Source of the DNA: CAYRHN01 sp964424115
GTDB lineage: Bacteria > Chloroflexota > Anaerolineae > Anaerolineales > Anaerolineaceae
Direction of reading: 5' to 3'
DNA length: 9,898 bases
Assembly: GCA_964424115.1 (NCBI GenBank)
Contig: CAYRHN010000041.1
Location: 1-9,898 of the forward strand
Shown here: in pieces, positions 6,225 to 9,898 of the stretch
Position numbering within the stretch: the first letter of the stretch is position 1
Layout of the letters: every line of letters starts with the position of its first letter
Made by a program: the position numbers and the translations under genes
Notes under the pieces: generated by a model
The model's database searches: none
What the model was told of the DNA's origin: nothing
What the model saw: only the letters and a program-made list of their open reading frames with translations

Positions 6225-7992
6225 TCCACAGATCCCAGAAGAGATCCGGCAGTTTCTCAGCCGTGTGCTGCAAGAAGACCAGGTTCCGCGCCAGGCTTCC
6301 GCAGCCATCTACACCCGCCTTTCGCGCATTCAGCAAAACGGCTACGGCTATTCTCTGGAATTCCAGCCTGATAAATTGATGGAATATGCCCGGCAGCAAG
6401 GCCTGAACGTCTACCGTATCTATGAGGACGCCGGCGCCACTGGTCGCAACAGCAAGCGCAAGGCATTCCAGCAAATGCGCGAGGATATCATTGCCGGTAG
6501 GGTCCAGGTGGTGCTGATCCACCGCCTGGACCGTATCTTTCGCAACCTGGAGTCGCTTCTCGGCTTTATCCGCCTGATCCGCCAGCACAATGTTCGCCTG
6601 ATCTCACTGGGTGACGCCCTCGATCTGGAGACCCCGATGGGGCGCTTGTTGCTTAGCGTGTTGGGCGCCTGGGCAGAAATGCCTGTCTGGCAGGCGTCGA
6701 TCTATGGCCGGGAGGCAAAGTTGAAGCGCATCCTCTCCGGCCTGCCCAACGCCAACTACATCTATGGGTATTGCAATGGCGCCTGTTCAGCCTGCACCGA
6801 TCCCAACGGCCGGGATTACTGCCCGCGTTTTGGCATGCCGGACCGCCCGGAAAATCAGCGCGGCAGGGTGCTGGTGCCGCATCCGGTGGAGGCGGATGCA
6901 GTTCGTTGGGTTGTGCAGCAATATAACCGCGGCCTGAGCGACCGGGAGATCGCCAATGCAATTAACACCCACACGTTTCTCAGAGAGGATGGGCTGGCTT
7001 TGTCTTTTCGCACCAAAGGGCGTCCGGGCAGTGTTCCACCGGCTCAATTTGGACGCGATAATGTCAGGGAGATTGTAATCAACCCATTTTATGTGGGCAT
7101 GGTGGCGCATTATCCAACTCGCCCATTGAGCATGGAGGATAATATCCATCAACCGGAGCAGGTGAAAAAAGCGGTCTTGCGCAATAAACGCGCGCCGCAG
7201 ATTCTGGTTCCCGGGCAGCACGAAGCGTTATACCCTTATGAATTGTGGAAGTCCAATCAGCAGCGGCGAAAATCGAAAGGCAAGACGCCTGTGACCAGCG
7301 CAGGCAAAGTGGTGCACCAATATCTGCTCTCTGGCTGCGGATTTTGCTGGGAGTGTTGGACCTGGCAGGGCAGCGGCAAGCTGGTCAGCCTGCGCGGGAC
7401 GCAGGGAGGCTCTGGAAACCGCTATTATCGGTGTTCCACGCTGCATGAAAATTACCTTGCGCGAAGGAAAACGAAAACGCCTTGCGAAGCAGCCGGACTG
7501 ACAGCGCAGCCAGTGGCTCCAGGTTTGCTAGAGAAGCATCGGCCTCACCTGCGCATGGAATTATTGGATGGACAGGTGAGGCGTCTGCTGGAGAAGATGA
7601 TCATTCCTCTGGAATGGTATGACTGGATCGCTGCTTTCTTTATCAGCGAACAGGGTATGCCGTATTTCGAGCGCGAGACCTATAACCTGACCGTACAACT
7701 GGAACGACTCAGGACGATGTATTTGAATGGCCATCTGGATGAATCGGATTTTCATTCTCGTTCGCTGGATATCAAGCGCCAGTTGGATGTATTGCGCCCG
7801 TCTGTGCGACCGGAAGCGGGAAAACTCCTGCCATTGTTGCAGGATCTGCCGTTGCTATGGAATCAGATGATCGATCATGAACGCCGCGCTTTGCTGCGGA
7901 TCATGTTCCGGGCATTGCTGTTTGATTGCGAGGGAAGATTGCGGCATGTCATGGCGCATGCGCCGTTTGATCGATGGATCGATAGGGATTAA
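6211..7992 (+). CDS. large serine recombinase (resolvase/invertase family)
   Basis: The 593-residue protein has the domain order of phage-type large serine recombinases. In the catalytic domain (about 30-178), AAIYTRLS carries Arg36 and the nucleophile Ser38, SLEFQ is at 48-52, YEDAGATGRNSKR at 71-83, and HRLDRIFR at 104-111 supplies the active-site arginines. The recombinase domain follows (about 182-345: YIYGYC, VPHPVEADAVRWVVQQYNRGLSDREIANAIN, INPFYVGMV). A zinc-ribbon-like region has Cys at 376, 379, 382, 408 and 425, and a helical coiled-coil tail lies at about 485-530. Two oddities stand out: an added cluster C188-x3-C-x2-C-x8-C204, and Pro-Val (158-159) where the E-helix normally has Glu-Arg. 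The ATG at 6211 lies inside the upstream small gene, with AGGAAG at 6199-6204. A TTG at 6166 in the same frame is less likely. It should catalyse site-specific DNA integration, excision or inversion; its sites are unknown. Confidence 0.92.
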   Translation: MKPVDPQIPEEIRQFLSRVLQEDQVPRQASAAIYTRLSRIQQNGYGYSLEFQPDKLMEYARQQGLNVYRIYEDAGATGRNSKRKAFQQMREDIIAGRVQVVLIHRLDRIFRNLESLLGFIRLIRQHNVRLISLGDALDLETPMGRLLLSVLGAWAEMPVWQASIYGREAKLKRILSGLPNANYIYGYCNGACSACTDPNGRDYCPRFGMPDRPENQRGRVLVPHPVEADAVRWVVQQYNRGLSDREIANAINTHTFLREDGLALSFRTKGRPGSVPPAQFGRDNVREIVINPFYVGMVAHYPTRPLSMEDNIHQPEQVKKAVLRNKRAPQILVPGQHEALYPYELWKSNQQRRKSKGKTPVTSAGKVVHQYLLSGCGFCWECWTWQGSGKLVSLRGTQGGSGNRYYRCSTLHENYLARRKTKTPCEAAGLTAQPVAPGLLEKHRPHLRMELLDGQVRRLLEKMIIPLEWYDWIAAFFISEQGMPYFERETYNLTVQLERLRTMYLNGHLDESDFHSRSLDIKRQLDVLRPSVRPEAGKLLPLLQDLPLLWNQMIDHERRALLRIMFRALLFDCEGRLRHVMAHAPFDRWIDRD

Positions 7993-8027
7993 AATTTTTA
8001 TTTGGGAAATGTATATTGAAACAAAAT

Positions 8028-8060
8028 AATTACTGTATTTATTGCAAATATACAGTAATT
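8028..8060. promoter_or_regulatory. perfect 11-bp inverted repeat, probable AbiE operator
   Basis: AATTACTGTAT (8028-8038) and ATACAGTAATT (8050-8060) are exact reverse complements separated by 11 nt, so their centres are 22 nt apart (two helical turns). The -35 box of the operon promoter lies between the arms. AbiEi antitoxins are known to repress their own operon by binding inverted repeats in the promoter, so this is the natural binding site. TTTATTG also recurs directly at 8038-8044 and 8059-8065. Confidence 0.75.
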
Positions 8061-8071
8061 TATTGTATAAT
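8042..8071 (+). promoter_or_regulatory. sigma70 promoter of the AbiE toxin-antitoxin operon
   Basis: A perfect -10 box, TATAAT (8066-8071), stands 18 nt after TTGCAA (8042-8047). The start would be near 8078, leaving a leader of about 12 nt before the ATG at 8090. An alternative in-frame ATG at 8042 would lie inside the -35 box and is rejected. The whole spacer 7993-8089 is strikingly AT-rich compared with the genes to its left. Confidence 0.75.
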
Positions 8072-8089
8072 AAAACAAGGATTTCAACG

Positions 8090-8695
8090 ATGGCTGAAGA
8101 ACTCGTTCAAAAGGCAATCCAAATTTTCCGAGAGAATCAGGGGACCTTGCGGTTCTCGGAAGCGGTAAGGTTGGGCATTCCCGTTCACACCATCTATCAG
8201 ATGTTCGCAAAAGGCATCATTGCTCGCGAAGCACGGGGAGAATATTATCTTGCAAAGGAGGATATTCCATTCCCCAACGAATTGGTCTCCGTATGCAAGC
8301 GGATACCCAAAGCGGTGATCTGCCTGATCTCAGCGCTTGCGTTCTATGATCTTACGACGCAAATTCCTTATGCGATTTATATTGCTTTGCCGCAGGAGAT
8401 TAGGGCGCCGCGGCTGAAATATCCGCCGTTGAATATTGTTTGGCTATCCACAAAGGCGTATGCCGCAGGGATTGAAGAAAAAGTGCTAGATACGGGCACA
8501 ATCAGGATCTACAGCATGGAAAAAACGATTGCGGATTGTTTCAAGTTCCGCAACAAAGTCGGAGATGATGCCACAATTGAAGCGCTCAGAGATTACCGGA
8601 GAAAATTCCGTCCCAGGATCGATAAGTTGCTTGAATATGCCAGGATCAATCGGGTAGAAAAACGAATGCGCCCGTATTTGGAGGCAATATTGTGA
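8090..8695 (+). CDS. abiEi: AbiEi-type antitoxin, type IV toxin-antitoxin system
   Basis: The 201-residue protein has an N-terminal winged-helix domain (about 3-56: IFRENQGTLRFSEAVRLGIP, VHTIYQMFAKGII, then the wing EARGEYYLA). The C-terminal domain has features of the AbiEi antitoxin family (about 57-200: ISALAFYDLTTQIP, YIALP, IRIYSMEKTIADCFKFRN, GDDATIEALRDYRR). In characterised AbiE systems this protein neutralises the nucleotidyltransferase toxin without stable binding and represses its own promoter through the winged helix. The length is near that usual for the family. The ATG at 8090 has AAGGA at 8077-8081, 8 nt upstream. The stop codon overlaps the toxin start (GTGA), as expected of a co-translated pair. 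It has lower GC than the left half of the window, consistent with acquisition by transfer. Confidence 0.9.
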   Translation: MAEELVQKAIQIFRENQGTLRFSEAVRLGIPVHTIYQMFAKGIIAREARGEYYLAKEDIPFPNELVSVCKRIPKAVICLISALAFYDLTTQIPYAIYIALPQEIRAPRLKYPPLNIVWLSTKAYAAGIEEKVLDTGTIRIYSMEKTIADCFKFRNKVGDDATIEALRDYRRKFRPRIDKLLEYARINRVEKRMRPYLEAIL

Positions 8696-9609
8696 GAGAA
8701 ATTAAGAATGTTCCCATGTCGGTGCAAACCCGGTTGCTTAATCTGGCTAAGAGCCAGGGGAAACCCTTTCAGGAAATTTTACAGTATTATGGAATTGAGC
8801 GTTTTCTATTTCGCCTATCAAAAACGGACCACAGCGCTTCTTTTGTGCTCAAAGGTGGGTTGATATTCTATGCGCTGCATTTTTCATTACGCCGGGTCAC
8901 ACGGGATATTGATTTCCGCAGCTACACCAGAAATTCGACAGATAACCTGACTGCAATTCTTCATGCAGTATTCACAGTTCAAGTGCCTTACGATGGGCTC
9001 GAGTTTCGCGAAGAAAGTCTTCGCTTTGAAGAAATCTTAGTGGATGCTGATTATAAAGGCGTGCGCATCTCTTTCTTGGCTTACTTGGGGACTACAAGAA
9101 TTCCATTGCACATTGACGTAGGTTTCGCGGATGTGATCACTCCCGAAACTCTAAGCCTGGATTATCCTTGTTTGTTAGAAGGAATGGAAACACCCATTCT
9201 CAAGGGATATCCCACAGAATCCATTGTGTCCGAGAAATTTCAGGCTATGGTGCGCCTGGCAGATATCAACAGTCGCTGGAAGGATTTTTATGATCTTTGG
9301 CTGCTAAGCGAAGAAACGGATTTCGAGGGGCGCACGTTACAAAAAGCCTTGATGGCTACATTTGAGCAGCGGGAAACAGCTTTTCCTGTGGATGTTCCCA
9401 TTGCATTGACAGAAAGCTTTGCTCGGGCACGACAAAAGCAGTGGCAGATATTTTTGAAAAAGAATGGAATTTTTCAGGAAAACAATCAGGATTTTTTCTT
9501 GGTAATTGAGAGATTGAGGGCCTTCTTGCTTCCCCCTATGAAAGCAATTGTTGAAGCCACCAGTTTTGAGATGAAATGGAAAGCTAGAGGGGATTGGCAT
9601 AAGTTGTAA
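8692..9609 (+). CDS. abiEii: AbiEii-type nucleotidyltransferase toxin, type IV toxin-antitoxin system
   Basis: The 305-residue protein carries the motifs of the AbiEii/AbiGii nucleotidyltransferase family. FVLKGGLIFYAL (51-62) with RRVTRDIDF (67-75) gives the Gly-Gly loop and the metal-binding Asp72 and Asp74. IPLHIDVGFAD (137-147) follows with Asp142. SEKFQAMVRL (180-189) and SRWKDFYDLW (194-203) form the conserved C-terminal motifs. All expected residues are present, so the toxin looks intact. Related toxins transfer nucleotides to RNA targets such as tRNA and halt growth, giving phage resistance by abortive infection; the target here is unknown. The GTG start at 8692 overlaps the antitoxin stop by 4 nt and has GGAGG at 8680-8684, 7 nt upstream. 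The last three codons region (AAG TTG TAA) forms one arm of the shared terminator. Confidence 0.92.
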   Translation: MREIKNVPMSVQTRLLNLAKSQGKPFQEILQYYGIERFLFRLSKTDHSASFVLKGGLIFYALHFSLRRVTRDIDFRSYTRNSTDNLTAILHAVFTVQVPYDGLEFREESLRFEEILVDADYKGVRISFLAYLGTTRIPLHIDVGFADVITPETLSLDYPCLLEGMETPILKGYPTESIVSEKFQAMVRLADINSRWKDFYDLWLLSEETDFEGRTLQKALMATFEQRETAFPVDVPIALTESFARARQKQWQIFLKKNGIFQENNQDFFLVIERLRAFLLPPMKAIVEATSFEMKWKARGDWHKL

Positions 9610-9647
9610 CAGGAAGTGGGGATAGTCCCTCCCCTTTACAACTTTTT
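9601..9647. terminator. shared palindromic terminator built from the stop regions of two convergent genes
   Basis: AAGTTGTAA (9601-9609) is the exact reverse complement of TTACAACTT (9636-9644). Inside lies a second small stem, GGGA (9619-9622) with TCCC (9626-9629). On the plus strand the outer arm runs into a T-tract (9643-9647), as expected for an intrinsic terminator of the toxin gene. On the minus strand no T-run follows. Each arm encodes Lys-Leu-stop of one of the two convergent genes. Confidence 0.75.
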
Positions 9648-9898
9648 GAAGTATTTTTCGATCAAGGTTAGCAGCGCTTCAGCGATTTCTCTGCGCATCC
9701 GCGGATTATCTATCTTTGCCAGCGCGCGTGCCACCTCAATGGTTTCTGGCGGTAGTTCCTGCTGGTCTATGCTGCGGAAATCAAAGGCTTTCAATGTTGG
9801 CCAACCGGCAAGCTCAATCAACTCGTTCGGGTTAACCTCCCAATGGTCAGCCAGCAGAATGATCGAAGGCAATGTTGGACGAATCCCGGCGCGAATAC
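9636..9898 (-). CDS. C-terminal part of an XRE-type helix-turn-helix regulator (partial, 5' end outside the window)
   Basis: The frame is open from the right window edge to the TAA at 9636-9638, giving 86 visible residues. It starts inside what looks like the recognition end of an XRE/Cro helix-turn-helix: IRAGIRPTLPSIILLADHWEVNPNELIELAGW matches the usual pattern of G-x-x-x-P followed by L-A-x-x-x-x-V-x-x-x-E-L. A tail of about 50 residues follows, ending in an amphipathic helix (RREIAEALLTLIEKYFKKL). The in-frame TTG at 9872 is not a credible start because the domain continues upstream. It is convergent with the toxin gene and shares its terminator, so it need not belong to the toxin-antitoxin operon. 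Its target is unknown. Confidence 0.7.
   Translation of the reverse strand, partial: IRAGIRPTLPSIILLADHWEVNPNELIELAGWPTLKAFDFRSIDQQELPPETIEVARALAKIDNPRMRREIAEALLTLIEKYFKKL

Noticed and set aside
5949..6308. N-terminal extension of the minus-strand NB-ARC-like gene into the recombinase region
   Set aside because: The extension overlaps the small gene and the recombinase start on the other strand, has low-complexity shadow composition and lacks a ribosome site.
7953..7983. Palindromes GGCGCATGCGCC (7953-7964) and ATCGATGGATCGAT (7970-7983) at the end of the recombinase gene, considered as attachment-site parts
   Set aside because: They lie in coding sequence. A 12-bp palindrome is expected by chance a couple of times in 10 kb, and no matching second site was found in the window.
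4971..8089. Search for direct repeats or attachment-site pairs flanking the recombinase
   Set aside because: No convincing pair of repeats was found by eye between the spacers 4971-5033, 5949-6053 and 7993-8089. The partner site may lie outside the window.
1..9898. CRISPR array, tRNA, rRNA or insertion-sequence ends
   Set aside because: No regularly spaced repeats, cloverleaf-like stretches, rRNA-like segments or terminal inverted repeats with a transposase were seen.

Overview
The window looks like a chromosomal piece of a moderately GC-rich bacterium, most likely a Chloroflexota member of the Anaerolineae type. That placement is inference. It rests on two large exported beta-rich proteins (a right-handed beta-helix with a choice-of-anchor D domain, and an IPT plus Asp-box propeller protein). 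Both end in a short hydrophobic-Pro-hydrophobic-Ile-x-Arg/Lys tail of the kind I recall from that phylum. A divergent NB-ARC-like gene is also consistent with it. No rRNA, tRNA or housekeeping gene is present to confirm the lineage.

Layout. (1) Positions 1-4970: a possible tail of an upstream gene (1-80), then two same-strand genes for exported proteins (96-2252 and 2463-4907). The second has its own sigma70-type promoter at 2383-2411. The two genes share similar last codons and the same 11 bp just after their stop codons. A 16-bp hairpin at 4931-4970 closes this block. (2) Positions 5034-7992: a divergent pair. On the minus strand lies a 304-residue protein with an NB-ARC/STAND-like fold signature, but its Walker A loop is erased and it has no C-terminal sensor repeats. 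On the plus strand a 56-residue helical protein (GTG start, previously easy to miss) overlaps by 14 nt the start of a 593-residue large serine recombinase. (3) Positions 8028-9647: an AbiE-type (type IV) toxin-antitoxin operon. It has an AT-rich promoter carrying a perfect 11-bp inverted repeat that brackets the -35 box. The antitoxin and toxin genes overlap by 4 nt (GTGA). (4) Positions 9636-9898: the 3' end of a convergent XRE-type regulator on the minus strand. It shares a palindromic terminator with the toxin gene, and both genes end in the same Lys-Leu-stop codons.

How it fits together: the left half encodes cell-surface or secreted proteins. The right half (about 5000-9650) looks like a mobile or defence-type accessory module: recombinase, small coupled partner, pseudo-NTPase, phage-exclusion-type toxin-antitoxin and a regulator. 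The least described part is the divergent unit of degenerate NB-ARC protein / 56-residue protein / recombinase, in which the recombinase has an additional four-cysteine cluster and lacks the usual Glu-Arg pair of the E-helix. No attachment-site pair or element ends could be recognised within the window.
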